A stretch of 48,614 nucleotides of DNA. It comes from an uncultured Parabacteroides sp. Lineage in GTDB: Bacteria; Bacteroidota; Bacteroidia; Bacteroidales; Tannerellaceae. The stretch is taken from positions 1 to 48,614 of the forward strand of contig CASFXH010000018.1 in the NCBI GenBank assembly GCA_949298575.1, written 5' to 3'. Within the stretch, counting starts at the first letter, position 1. Each line of letters starts with the position of its first letter. Below the pieces are notes generated by a model, which had not been told where the DNA came from, searched no databases, and worked only from the letters and a program-made list of their open reading frames with translations. Shown here in pieces: positions 1-8,837 of this stretch. The position numbers and the translations under genes are program-made.

Positions 1-80
1 ACCTATCGCTGCCCCTCGACTTGCATGTGTTAAGCCTGTCGCTAGCGTTCATCCTGAGCCAGGATCAAACTCTTCGTTGT
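1..80 (-). rRNA. rrs: 16S rRNA, 5' end (partial)
   Basis: Read on the minus strand this holds the universal 16S start AGAGTTTGATCCTGGCTCAG (from about 73 downwards), followed by the Bacteroidales-type GATGAACGCTAGCGACAGGC and AAGTCGAGGGGCAGC. The mature 5' end is placed near 80 by analogy with E. coli, where seven bases precede AGAGTTTG. The gene continues past the left edge. The opening is most like Tannerellaceae/Parabacteroides sequences. Confidence 0.97.
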
Positions 81-236
81 CATTTGTTGTTTTCTTTTTC
101 TTCTGTCGCCCGGTGAAGACGCTTACGCGCCCCACCCCGGACGTCCCGCTCGTACGCTTACCTCTCGATTCGGTATGGAATTTCTCTCAATGACCTCTCC
201 ACTCCCTCGTGGACGCTTCCCTTTCGAAAGCGGGTG

Positions 237-268
237 CAAAGGTACGCCTTTGCGATATTCCCACCAAA
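237..268 (-). promoter_or_regulatory. rRNA operon promoter, Bacteroidetes type
   Basis: On the minus strand TTTG (268 to 265) is followed after exactly 20 bases by TACCTTTG (244 to 237), a full match to the Bacteroidetes primary sigma consensus TTTG-N19-21-TAnnTTTG. Transcription should start near 230 and give a leader of about 150 nt before mature 16S. The stretch 81-236 holds only this leader; I see no gene in it. Confidence 0.8.
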
Positions 269-402
269 CATTTTCGACACTTTTCCCAAATTATTTTCAT
301 CTCGGATACATACTCATTTGATACACAGGATATATAAAGTTTCTTCTCATTACCATCAAAAGCATTCCCAAAATATCTCGACTACTTTCAAATATTTTGT
401 CG

Positions 403-410
403 TAAATTTG
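403..410 (+). promoter_or_regulatory. -7 box upstream of the DUF1080 gene
   Basis: TAAATTTG is a perfect TAnnTTTG box about 70 bp before the lipoprotein gene. No clear TTTG lies 19-21 bp upstream, so the -33 element is weak or absent. The region 270-470 is AT-rich and otherwise empty. Confidence 0.4.
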
Positions 411-481
411 ACGGCATCATTTACTAATGCAATAAACATCATTCTTTTAATTTAAAACGAATTACAGAAATGGAACTCATT

Positions 482-1756
482 ATGAAAAGCACTCAAGTCG
501 CAAGCATATTAGCGGCAAGTGCAGTAGCTTTGTTCAGCTCATGTTCATCGCAAGAGCCTAACACATTGACAGAAGAAGAAATCGCTGATGGTTGGACTTT
601 ATTGTTCGATGGGAAAACGTTGGATGGATGGAAAGACTATAACGGTACAAGCCTAACCGCTCCATGGCATGTAGTCGATGGATGTATTCAAGCTAAAGGT
701 GAAGGAAGTGACGCCAGCGGCTATATCGTCACCCAAAAACAATATGAAAACTTTGAACTTTCTTGGGATTGGAAATTATCGAAAGGAGGTAACAGCGGCA
801 TGCTCTATCACGTCGTGGAACGCCCTCAATTCGCTGTACCCTACGTCACAGGACCTGAATACCAATTAATTGACGAGGCTAATTTCCCAGATCCTTTGGA
901 AGAATGGCAAAAAACAGGCGTAGACTACGCAATGCATTTACCTGACAAATCAAAAATGAAAGTTAACCCCCAAGGTGAATGGAACAACTCAAAGATCGTA
1001 TTTGACAATGGACACGTAGAACATTGGTTAAATGGTCAAAAGATTCTCGAGTTCGAGGCATGGACTGACGATTGGTTCGAGAAAAAGAACAGCGGTAAAT
1101 GGGCCGACGCACCTGAATACGGCTTAGCAAAAAAAGGTGTCATCTGTTTACAAGATCATGGCTATCCCGCTTCTTTCCGCAACATAAAGATCAAGGAATT
1201 GCCCAAGAAAACGGGGAAAGAAGTCAATTTGTTCAATGGAGTGGATTTGAAAGGTTGGGAAGCGTATGGCACTGAGAAATGGTATGTCGATAATGGTCTT
1301 TTGGTTTGCGAAAGTGGCCCAGACAAAGAATATGGCTATTTGGCTACCCGTGAATATTATGATGATTTCGACCTGACTGTCGAGTTTAAACAAGAAGCTA
1401 ATGGCAACTCCGGTGTTTTTATCCGTTCATTCATCGAAGAAGGTGTTAAAGTCAATGGCTGGCAAGTGGAAGTCGCCCCGAAAGGACAAGATACGGGTGG
1501 TATCTATGAGTCGTATGGCCGTGGCTGGTTGATCCAAATACCTGATGAGAAAGAGAATATCCTTAAGTTCGGTGATTGGAACACGATGCGCATCAAAGTA
1601 CAAGGCGATAATGTGCAAACTTGGTTGAATGGCCAGGAGATGGTCAACTTCAATGATGAGAAGATTGGCGCAGGACAAGGCCGGATCGCGCTGCAAATCC
1701 ACTCAGGTGGAGGTATCAAGGTGCTTTGGCGTAACTTAAAGTTAACTACATTATAA
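482..1756 (+). CDS. DUF1080 (3-keto-disaccharide hydrolase-like) lipoprotein, two domains
   Basis: About 424 residues. The N-terminus starting MKSTQ has a hydrophobic stretch ending in FSSC, a lipobox-like site, so export to the cell envelope is expected. Two similar concanavalin-like DUF1080 domains follow, each opening with a 'LFDGKTLDGW' or 'LFNGVDLKGWE' motif (residues about 40-230 and 240-424) and each containing 'GNSG' plus a 'WLNGQ' strand. Family members act on glycosides or 3-keto-glycosides; the substrate here is unknown. An ATG 12 bases upstream (470) is in frame, but the lysine-plus-hydrophobic signal sequence fits the 482 start better. Base composition is lower in GC than most later genes. 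It is followed by a strong terminator, so it looks monocistronic. Confidence 0.85.
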   Translation: MKSTQVASILAASAVALFSSCSSQEPNTLTEEEIADGWTLLFDGKTLDGWKDYNGTSLTAPWHVVDGCIQAKGEGSDASGYIVTQKQYENFELSWDWKLSKGGNSGMLYHVVERPQFAVPYVTGPEYQLIDEANFPDPLEEWQKTGVDYAMHLPDKSKMKVNPQGEWNNSKIVFDNGHVEHWLNGQKILEFEAWTDDWFEKKNSGKWADAPEYGLAKKGVICLQDHGYPASFRNIKIKELPKKTGKEVNLFNGVDLKGWEAYGTEKWYVDNGLLVCESGPDKEYGYLATREYYDDFDLTVEFKQEANGNSGVFIRSFIEEGVKVNGWQVEVAPKGQDTGGIYESYGRGWLIQIPDEKENILKFGDWNTMRIKVQGDNVQTWLNGQEMVNFNDEKIGAGQGRIALQIHSGGGIKVLWRNLKLTTL

Positions 1757-1776
1757 TATATATCAAATAGGGAAAG

Positions 1777-1798
1777 AGGGGCCTAGCGCCCCTTTTTT
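1777..1798 (+). terminator. Rho-independent terminator after the DUF1080 gene
   Basis: AGGGGC (1777-1782), five-base loop, GCCCCT (1788-1793) and a T run. It lies 20 bases after the stop codon. The following interval to 1935 shows no further gene and no convincing promoter box. Confidence 0.85.
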
Positions 1799-1935
1799 CC
1801 TATGTCTCCAATGAAAACGGACGAAACGTGTTATCCCGCACAGATACGTTAAGAAAGGCAAAATAATACCTAGGACATTAAACGATCATCCTTTCTCGTG
1901 GTCAATGTTGCCTGACTTTCTATTGGATGTGTGAT

Positions 1936-4734
1936 ATGAAACAGACTGGAATCGTGTATTTCCTATTTTTTCTACTGACCTTCCTGGTCATAAATACAAG
2001 TTATGCGCAAGAGCGGCGGTCGAATGTTGTCGGACAAGTAGTTGAACAAACAACAGGGCTGCCCATCGAGCAAGCGACTGTCCGCCTCCTGCAACCAAAA
2101 GACAGCACACTCGTTAGCGGGACCACAAGCGGGAAAGATGGGACTTTTTCCTTGAGCAACGTGCGAGCTGGACGTTATCTACTAAGCATCACTTATGTAG
2201 GATTTAACCCGATCTATAAGTCCCTCAACGTGACAGGGCGGAGAAGCACGACTAGGGTTGGGACGCTGGAGCTTAGTGACGCGGCAATCCAACTCGACGA
2301 GGCCGTCATCGTGGCCAAGGCTCCGGAAGTTACCTTCCGGAACGATACACTGGAATATAATGCCGACTCTTATAAGCTGACAGAAGGATCCGTACTGGAA
2401 GATCTTCTCAAGAAGATGCCCGGCGTGGAGGTGGACTCACAGGGAAAGATCACTGTCAATGGCAAGGAAGTCACTAAGGTTATGGTAGATGGCAAAGAAT
2501 TTTTCTCAGACGATCCGCAAGTGGCCTCCAAAAATCTGCCCGCGAAAATGATCGATAAGCTACAGGTGCTGGACAAGAAGAGCGACATGGCCAAAATGAC
2601 AGGCTTCGACGATGGAGAAGAAGAGACGGTCATCAACCTCACTGTCAAGCCCGGGATGAAAAGAGGATGGTTCGGCAACGCCTACGGAGGGTATGGCAAT
2701 AAGGAGCGCTATGAAGGCAACGCTATGATTAACCGATTCGTGAACAACGACCAGATTACACTGATGGGAGGAGCGAACAACACCAACAACATGGGCTTCT
2801 CCGACATGGCTTCCAGCATGTTCTCAGGCATGCGCGGAGGGCGGGGCGGAGGATCGGCGGGAAGCGGCATCACCTCCTCGGGCAATGCGGGTCTCAACTT
2901 TAGCAAAGAATTCAAGCCGGGCACGGTGTTAGGCGGAAACGTCAACTATAGCCACTCCGACAACGAGGCTCGCAACAAAAGCAACCGGCAAAATATCCTC
3001 CCCGGCGACAGCTCCAATTATGAGAATCGAGTCGCCAACAGCCGATCGAAAAGTGACAATATCGGGGCCAATCTCCGCTTCGAATGGGAACCCGATACGC
3101 TCACCCGCTTTATCTTCCAACCCAGTTTCAACGTGAGTCGCAATTGGAGCGACAGTTTCAGCGACCAGACCACCCTCGACAACAATCTGGACAGCGTCAA
3201 CGTCAACCAGACTGCCACCCATTCGGAAAGCCAAGGGCACAACCTCAATGCCCGCCTGGAATTCAGCCGAAAGCTCAATAGCCGAGGGCGTACGATAAGC
3301 ATCTCCCTATCTGGCGGGAACAGTGATTCAAAGAGTGACGGGTCTAACCGTTCGAACCTCCGTTACTTCCGCGACCTGACAAACAGCGAGCTAATCGACC
3401 AACAATCACGCTACGAGAACCAAAGCTTCAACTACCGGGCCTATATCTCGTGGGTAGAACCTATCGGACATGGGAATTTCATACAAGCCACCTACAGCTT
3501 CAGCCAAAACCGGCAGGAGTCTTTGAAAAACGTATTCACGCAAGACCCATCGGGACACTACACCCTCCTCGATACGGCCTACAGTCAAAGCTACCGCAAC
3601 AATTTCATCAACCAACGGGCGAGCGTCAGCTTCCGGTCGCAAAGGGAAAAGTTCAACTACACCATTGGGTTGAACCTCGACCCATCTTATTCCAGCAGCG
3701 AGAATTTCGTGGGCGACACCGTCCTCTCCCGCCTCTCCCGACGGGTGTTGAACCTCTCGCCCACCGCCCGCTTTAACTACTTGTTCGACAAACGCACTCA
3801 CCTACGCGTCGACTACAACGGCCGCACGAGCCAACCCAGCATGACCCAACTGCAACCCGTGACCGACATCTCCGACCCGACCAACATTGTCACCGGTAAT
3901 CCTGACTTGGCCCCCACATACACGAACAACATGAGTGTCCGTTTCCAACGATTCACCCCCGAGAAGCAACAGGCCTTCTTCGTGATGCTCAACATGCGAT
4001 ACGTCATCAACGCCATCGTCAGCTACTCAGCTTACGACTACGACACGGGAGTACGGACGACGACCTATCGCAACGTCAATGGCAACTACAGCGGGAACCT
4101 GCAAACCATGTTTAACACCCCCTTGAGGAACCGCAAGTTCACGGTCAACACGACCACCTCCCTTTCCTATAACAACAATAACGGCTTCATCAACGAGCAA
4201 AAGAACACGAGCCGCAACCTGAATATCAACGAGCGGGCGGGAATCGACTTCCGATCGGACATCATCGACCTGGGCCTCAACGGCACCTTCCGCTACAATC
4301 AAGCCCGCAATACCCTCCAAGAGCAGAACAACCAAAGCACGTTCAATTACGGCATCGGGGCCTACTCCACGCTCTATCTGCCCTGGGACATCAAGGTGGA
4401 AAGCGACCTCACCTGGTCGGCCAACTCGGGTTATGGCGAAGGGTATAAGCAGAACGAGGTCCTCTGGAACGCTTCCCTCTCGAAGTCGTTCCTTAAGAAC
4501 AAGCAAGCCACCCTGAGGTTCAAGATCTACGACATCCTCCAGGAGCGGAGCAATATCTCGCGCGCCATCACCGCGTCTTATATCCAAGACTCCGAATACA
4601 ACACGCTGAACAGCTACTTCATGTTCCACTTCATCTACCGCTTCAACATCTTCAAAGGAGGGGCCACCCAACAGGACACGCCCCGCGGGCCTCGCCCGCC
4701 AAGAGGTGGGATGAGGCCGCCCAGACCTATTTAG
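1936..4734 (+). CDS. Outer-membrane beta-barrel protein, TonB-receptor-like
   Basis: About 932 residues. A signal peptide ends near YAQE. Next comes a carboxypeptidase-regulatory-like beta-sandwich (residues about 28-115, with 'GQVVEQTTGLPIEQATVRL' and a 'YVGFNP' segment), then a plug-like region ('LEDLLKKMPGVEVDSQGKI', 'VMVDGKEFFSDDP'), then a long beta-barrel rich in N, S, Y and aromatic residues. The C-terminus is a short proline/arginine/glycine tail (RGPRPPRGG...), which I infer is exposed. The order matches the Bacteroidetes outer-membrane beta-barrel family related to TonB-dependent receptors. No SusD partner is adjacent, so this is not a classic SusCD pair. An in-frame ATG at 1927 (MCD) is an alternative start. 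Confidence 0.85.
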   Translation: MKQTGIVYFLFFLLTFLVINTSYAQERRSNVVGQVVEQTTGLPIEQATVRLLQPKDSTLVSGTTSGKDGTFSLSNVRAGRYLLSITYVGFNPIYKSLNVTGRRSTTRVGTLELSDAAIQLDEAVIVAKAPEVTFRNDTLEYNADSYKLTEGSVLEDLLKKMPGVEVDSQGKITVNGKEVTKVMVDGKEFFSDDPQVASKNLPAKMIDKLQVLDKKSDMAKMTGFDDGEEETVINLTVKPGMKRGWFGNAYGGYGNKERYEGNAMINRFVNNDQITLMGGANNTNNMGFSDMASSMFSGMRGGRGGGSAGSGITSSGNAGLNFSKEFKPGTVLGGNVNYSHSDNEARNKSNRQNILPGDSSNYENRVANSRSKSDNIGANLRFEWEPDTLTRFIFQPSFNVSRNWSDSFSDQTTLDNNLDSVNVNQTATHSESQGHNLNARLEFSRKLNSRGRTISISLSGGNSDSKSDGSNRSNLRYFRDLTNSELIDQQSRYENQSFNYRAYISWVEPIGHGNFIQATYSFSQNRQESLKNVFTQDPSGHYTLLDTAYSQSYRNNFINQRASVSFRSQREKFNYTIGLNLDPSYSSSENFVGDTVLSRLSRRVLNLSPTARFNYLFDKRTHLRVDYNGRTSQPSMTQLQPVTDISDPTNIVTGNPDLAPTYTNNMSVRFQRFTPEKQQAFFVMLNMRYVINAIVSYSAYDYDTGVRTTTYRNVNGNYSGNLQTMFNTPLRNRKFTVNTTTSLSYNNNNGFINEQKNTSRNLNINERAGIDFRSDIIDLGLNGTFRYNQARNTLQEQNNQSTFNYGIGAYSTLYLPWDIKVESDLTWSANSGYGEGYKQNEVLWNASLSKSFLKNKQATLRFKIYDILQERSNISRAITASYIQDSEYNTLNSYFMFHFIYRFNIFKGGATQQDTPRGPRPPRGGMRPPRPI

Positions 4735-4765
4735 ATGAGCTCCTTCCACCGTATGTCATCAGACT

Positions 4766-4807
4766 AAAAAACCCTGCCGAGGATCCTCACGGAGGCTAGC
4801 GGCAGGG
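4766..4807 (-). terminator. Terminator for the GH92 gene, possibly bidirectional
   Basis: CCCTGCCG (4772-4779) pairs with CGGCAGGG (4800-4807). The run of A at 4766-4771 becomes a U tract for minus-strand transcripts, which fits the gene ending at 4837. It separates two convergent genes. Confidence 0.8.
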
Positions 4808-4836
4808 AAACACTTAAATTTATGTGGGAAATTAAA

Positions 4837-7062
4837 CTATTCCTGGTACCAGACCGGACCTGGTCGCGGGCCCATCTCGAACTCTAACGTGGCCCCACTC
4901 ATGATCTGGTCATGGGTAATGTAGCTCTTCGCGTAAGGTTGACCATTCAGCTTCACGGACTGGATATAAATGTTCTCGTCGCTGACGGCTGGCGCCAATA
5001 CCGTGAAAGTATGGCCATTCGCCAGGCGCATCCGGACCTCCGGGAAGAGCGGCGTGCCGATCTCATACCGCCCACTCACGGGATCGACCGGATAGAAGCC
5101 CATCGCGCTGAAGACATACCACGACGACATCTGCCCGCAATCCTCATTCCCGCAAATCCCGTCCGGCGCATTGCGGTAAAGCTCCCGCATCACCTTCGAG
5201 GCGTATCGCTGCGTTTTCCACGGTTGGTTTACCTTATTATATAGGTAGATCACATGGTGGCTCGGCTCGTTGCCATGGGCGTATTGGCCGATCATGCCCG
5301 TGCTGAAGATGGGGAGATCTTCCGCGGAATGGGGGTTGTAGGTGAACATGCTGTCCAGACGCTGGGCGAAACGCTCGTCGCCACCGATCAGCTCGATAAG
5401 CCCGTCGATGTCGTGCTGGACGGAGCACAGGTACTGCCAGCCATTGCTCTCGCAAATGTCCTCGATGTAGTTGTCGGGGCTGTAATCCGGGATGAATTCC
5501 CCTTTCTCGTTACGGGGTTGCATGAAGCCGATGGCCGGGTTGAAGACGTTGCGATAGTTCTGGGAGCGCTTGTAGAACTCCTCGGCGAGCTCTTTCTTCC
5601 CCAGTTTCTCGGCCAGGAGGGCGATGCAATAGTCGTCGTAGGCGTATTCGAGCGTCTTCGACATGGACCAGTTCTCCCATTTCTTAGGGTCGCTGTGGGC
5701 GGGGACGTAGCCCAGGCGCTTATATTCGCCTATCTGGCGGTAGTCATCCCGGTTCGCCGTCGTCACGCAGGCCTCCAACGCGCGTTCAGCGTCGAAATCG
5801 CCGATGCCTTTCAGGTAGGCGTCGACAATCACCGGGACGGCGTGGTAGCCGATCATCATGTCGGTCTCCCAACCGTGCAGGTTCCAAAGGGGCAGGGCGC
5901 CGTGCTGGTCGTAGAAGTTCAGGAAACATTCGACCATGTCGCCTACCCGGTCGGGATCAAGGTAGGTGAAGAGGGGATGAGACGCGCGGTAGGTGTCCCA
6001 CAGCGAGAAAGTGGAATAGTTCGTCCACCCGCTCGTCTGGTGCACCTTCCCGTCGGGCCCGAAGTATCGCCCGTCGGCGTCGTTGTAGATGGTCGGCGCC
6101 AGCATGGCGTGATACATCGCCGTGTAGAACGTGACCAAGCGGTCGCGGTCGGGGCTCTTGACGGCGATCCGGTCCAGCTCCTCGTTCCATCTCGTCTCGG
6201 CTCGCGCCCGGAAGAGGTCGAAATCGTCGCTCGGCACCTCGCCCCACAGGTTGGCGTGCGCGCCTTCCATGCTGACGGGCGACAGGGCCGTCGTCACCAG
6301 GAGCTGCTCGCCCTCGGTGGTCTTGAAGTTGAAATGGCCCACATAGGCCGTGCCGAGCCATCCGGCCTCTTTCGTCGTGATGGAGGTGGTGTCTAGCGTA
6401 TAGGAGTCAAACGGGCGCGAGAAGCGTGTCTCGAAATAAACCCGCTGCTTGGGCGACCAGCCTTGCGAATGACGGTAGCCGCGGATCGTGACGGAGTCGA
6501 CTACCTCGATGCGCGAGTCGGTCGTGAAATCCCAGTTCATGGCTTTCTTGAGGTTCAGGATCACCGACGAGTTGGCCTCGGGGAAGGTGTAGCGCTGGAT
6601 GCCGCAGCGCTCCGTCGCCGTCAGTTCCACATTGATGTCATAGTCGCTCAGGCGCACTTGGTAATAACCGGCCGAGGCGCTCTCGTCCTCGTGCGAGAAC
6701 TTGGAGTGGATACCCAGCGGCGCCTCCGCCTCCTTGTAGGGCAGCGTGACGGGGAGGAAGGAGATGTCGTACAGGTCGCCGGCCCCCGTCCCCGACAGGT
6801 GCGTATGGCTGAACCCCGCGATCGTGGAGTCAGGATAGTAGTAGCCCGAGATCCGGTCCCAGCCGGGAAGCCCGTTGTCGGGGCTCAGCTGCACCATGCC
6901 GAACGGCACTTGCGCGCCGGGATACGTGTTTCCCGTGAAGTCGGTCCCGATCATCGGGTTGACCAACCGCGCGCGATTCGTCTCACTCTCCTGTTTCTCC
7001 GCGGGCGAGCAGGCTACCAAGGCCAGCAAGGAGATCGCCCCCCATAAAGGAATTCGCTTCAT
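4837..7062 (-). CDS. GH92 family alpha-mannosidase lipoprotein
   Basis: 741 residues, the full length for the family. A lipoprotein signal (LLALVACS) suggests surface or periplasmic location. GH92 hallmarks appear in order: 'VNPMIGT', 'GNTYPGAQVPFGMVQLSPD', 'GFSHTHLSGTG', 'TDMMIGYHAVPVIVDAY', 'ESNGWQY' and 'GNEDCGQMSSWYVFSAMGF'. Family enzymes are calcium-dependent inverting exo-alpha-mannosidases that trim host N-glycans or yeast mannan. The glutamate in ESNGWQY is my candidate for the general acid, by analogy. The linkage specificity cannot be read from sequence. It is transcribed alone, with a terminator at 4766-4807 and a -7 box at 7092. Confidence 0.95.
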   Translation of the reverse strand: MKRIPLWGAISLLALVACSPAEKQESETNRARLVNPMIGTDFTGNTYPGAQVPFGMVQLSPDNGLPGWDRISGYYYPDSTIAGFSHTHLSGTGAGDLYDISFLPVTLPYKEAEAPLGIHSKFSHEDESASAGYYQVRLSDYDINVELTATERCGIQRYTFPEANSSVILNLKKAMNWDFTTDSRIEVVDSVTIRGYRHSQGWSPKQRVYFETRFSRPFDSYTLDTTSITTKEAGWLGTAYVGHFNFKTTEGEQLLVTTALSPVSMEGAHANLWGEVPSDDFDLFRARAETRWNEELDRIAVKSPDRDRLVTFYTAMYHAMLAPTIYNDADGRYFGPDGKVHQTSGWTNYSTFSLWDTYRASHPLFTYLDPDRVGDMVECFLNFYDQHGALPLWNLHGWETDMMIGYHAVPVIVDAYLKGIGDFDAERALEACVTTANRDDYRQIGEYKRLGYVPAHSDPKKWENWSMSKTLEYAYDDYCIALLAEKLGKKELAEEFYKRSQNYRNVFNPAIGFMQPRNEKGEFIPDYSPDNYIEDICESNGWQYLCSVQHDIDGLIELIGGDERFAQRLDSMFTYNPHSAEDLPIFSTGMIGQYAHGNEPSHHVIYLYNKVNQPWKTQRYASKVMRELYRNAPDGICGNEDCGQMSSWYVFSAMGFYPVDPVSGRYEIGTPLFPEVRMRLANGHTFTVLAPAVSDENIYIQSVKLNGQPYAKSYITHDQIMSGATLEFEMGPRPGPVWYQE

Positions 7063-7091
7063 CTTCGCGTCTTGTTTATATTAGTCTCTCG

Positions 7092-7099
7092 CGAAGATA
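7092..7099 (-). promoter_or_regulatory. -7 box TATCTTCG for the GH92 gene
   Basis: On the minus strand TATCTTCGC sits about 30 bp before the ATG at 7062. It is the TTCG variant of the Bacteroidetes TAnnTTTG box and recurs upstream of many genes here. No TTTG is present at the expected -33 spacing. Confidence 0.5.
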
Positions 7100-7191
7100 G
7101 GTGAAATTTCTTTAACCCACATGATTTCTCTCGTTTTTCATGCCTGGAAAACGTGGATTCCTCGCCGGGGGGCTTTCCGGATGGGGTTCGC

Positions 7192-7722
7192 TTACTGGTT
7201 ATACTCCTCGTCCGTGACTTTCTCGAACCACTCGGCGTGGCCCAGGTCCGACTTGTCGGTCACGGTCATGTGGACCAGCCACGTGCCGGGCGCCGCGGCG
7301 TTCCAGTGCTTCACGTTGGGGGCGGTCACGATCACGTCGCCCTTCTTGATATGGCGTTTCGGCTGCCCTTCCTCCTGGTAATAGCCTTCGCCGTCGAGCA
7401 CCAGCAGGGTCTGACGGGCCCCGGGGTGGAGGTGCCAGTCGTTGCGCACGCCCGGCTCGAAGATCAGTTGCGTCACGGCGAAACGATCGTTGTCGGCCAG
7501 GACAGAGACCCAGACCGTCCCCGTATAATGCTCGAAAGGCACGATCTCCCCCTTGTCGAAAATCAGCGAGCTATCCGCCTTCGCCTCCGGGCCGGCCGAC
7601 GGGGCGGGGCTCGCCGGCTGCCCGCCGCATCCGGAGAGGACAGGGATCAGGAAAGAAAGGCACAACGCCTGGCGAAGGCCCTTCGCGCTTCTTTGGATAA
7701 GATTGGAATAAGGTATATACAT
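7192..7722 (-). CDS. Cupin-domain lipoprotein
   Basis: 176 residues from the ATG at 7722; this start gives a signal ending LSGCGG, whereas longer in-frame starts would put the promoter box inside the gene. The mature part is one double-stranded beta-helix. 'GVRNDWHLHPGARQTLLVLDGEG' supplies the metal-binding histidines and 'IKKGDVIVTAPNVKHWNAA' the second cupin motif. The 'YTGTVWVS' stretch resembles cupins often annotated with carboxymuconolactone-decarboxylase or mandelonitrile-lyase names. The reaction is unknown. A lipoprotein cupin is unusual because many relatives are cytoplasmic. It diverges from an AraC regulator, a likely controller. Confidence 0.8.
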   Translation of the reverse strand: MYIPYSNLIQRSAKGLRQALCLSFLIPVLSGCGGQPASPAPSAGPEAKADSSLIFDKGEIVPFEHYTGTVWVSVLADNDRFAVTQLIFEPGVRNDWHLHPGARQTLLVLDGEGYYQEEGQPKRHIKKGDVIVTAPNVKHWNAAAPGTWLVHMTVTDKSDLGHAEWFEKVTDEEYNQ

Positions 7723-7768
7723 GACTTTAAAATTTTGATGAATAATCCACTTCTTGTTTTCCACACCG

Positions 7769-7776
7769 CGAAGATA
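7769..7776 (-). promoter_or_regulatory. -7 box TATCTTCG for the cupin gene
   Basis: Minus strand, TATCTTCGCGG, 46 bp before the start at 7722. Its position supports the short form of the cupin gene. Confidence 0.5.
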
Positions 7777-7877
7777 GCGCCGCGAACGGCCGCGGGATGT
7801 ATCCATTTTACGGACGAATGTAACGAAATTACCTATATTTTCCCCCACCCCCCCATACGACATATCCAATTATTCCC

Positions 7878-7885
7878 TACTTTTG
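7878..7885 (+). promoter_or_regulatory. -7 box TACTTTTG for the AraC gene
   Basis: A TAnnTTTG match 28 bp before the ATG at 7913. No TTTG sits at -33; the upstream C-run and AT-rich stretch could hold the regulator's own site. Confidence 0.45.
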
Positions 7886-7912
7886 TTTCAATTTTAAGCG
7901 AGATTTTAATTT

Positions 7913-8821
7913 ATGGAAGACATTATCAAGATAGACTCGGTCGAGACGTACAACGAGCTGTTCGGTCTCGAGACGCGCAATCCGCTCGTCGCCGTCGTCG
8001 ACCTCGCGAAAGCGACCCGACGCCCCGAGCGGCGACCCTTCCAATATGGTATTTATGCCTTATATCTCAAAGAGTTCGAAAGCAAAGATTCCATCTATGG
8101 GTGGCAACTCTATGAAGACAAAGCGGGAGCGGTAGCCGGCTTCGGTCCGGGGCAAGAGATGGAAGAGAAGGCGCAGACTGAGAGCATACAGAAAGCGCAC
8201 GTCCTCCTTTTGCACCCCGACTTCATTAAAAAGACAAAGCTCCAGCACTACCTCGACAGGTACACCTTCTTTGGCTACAGGCCGGAGGAGGCGCTGCATC
8301 TCAAGGATAAGGAGCGCGTGAAATTCGACAAATGCTTCGACGATCTCACGGCCGAGCTGGAGCGACCCGCCGACCAGACCAACCTGAAGGTCCTTGCCAA
8401 GCTTGTCCAGAAGATTCTCGACAATTGCTGCCAGTTCCACGAAAGGCAGTTCAAGACGAGGAGACATTACAACAGCTTCTTCGTCGAGCGGTTCATATGG
8501 ATAATCAAGGATTTCTTTTATTCTGAGAGAGCGATATCACTAGGTTTTCCACCGTTTGAGTATTTTGTCAATGAGGTTTGGCTTAGCGAAAACTACTTCT
8601 GTGACCTGATAAAGTATGAGACCGGCTTGATGCCCCAGGAGTTCTTCGAGGAAATGATCCTCAGGGAGTCCAAGAAACAGCTTAAGCGCCCCGATTACAG
8701 CATCGATCAAATCGCCCGGCTGTTGGGTTTTGGAGAGGAGACATATTTCATTGATTTCTTCACGGAACACGTAGGTATGGCTCCGGGAGAATATCGCTAT
8801 AAAAAATTACCTCGCGGATAA
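7913..8821 (+). CDS. AraC-family transcriptional regulator
   Basis: 302 residues. The N-terminal ~170 residues form a ligand-sensing-type domain ('RRPFQYGIYALYLKEF', 'AHVLLLHPDFIKKTKL') as in Bacteroidetes AraC proteins. The C-terminal 100 residues hold the two helix-turn-helix units: 'SENYFCDLIKYETGLMPQEF' and 'SIDQIARLLGFGEETYFIDF', closing with 'GMAPGEYR'. It diverges from the cupin lipoprotein and ends 16 bp before an amino-acid permease, so it may control both. The ligand is unknown. Confidence 0.88.
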   Translation: MEDIIKIDSVETYNELFGLETRNPLVAVVDLAKATRRPERRPFQYGIYALYLKEFESKDSIYGWQLYEDKAGAVAGFGPGQEMEEKAQTESIQKAHVLLLHPDFIKKTKLQHYLDRYTFFGYRPEEALHLKDKERVKFDKCFDDLTAELERPADQTNLKVLAKLVQKILDNCCQFHERQFKTRRHYNSFFVERFIWIIKDFFYSERAISLGFPPFEYFVNEVWLSENYFCDLIKYETGLMPQEFFEEMILRESKKQLKRPDYSIDQIARLLGFGEETYFIDFFTEHVGMAPGEYRYKKLPRG

Positions 8822-8837
8822 CGCTACAATCTGTCTT

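Noticed and set aside
234-455. A 73-residue frame between the rRNA promoter and the DUF1080 gene
   Set aside because: It overlaps the minus-strand rRNA promoter and the plus-strand -7 box, and its composition is that of AT-rich non-coding DNA.
1-480. tRNA or 5S genes near the rRNA edge
   Set aside because: No cloverleaf-like arms with a TTCGAATC-type loop are visible; only the 16S 5' end and its leader are present.
5254-6396. A 380-residue plus-strand frame inside the GH92 gene
   Set aside because: Antisense shadow of a conserved enzyme; no plausible domain.
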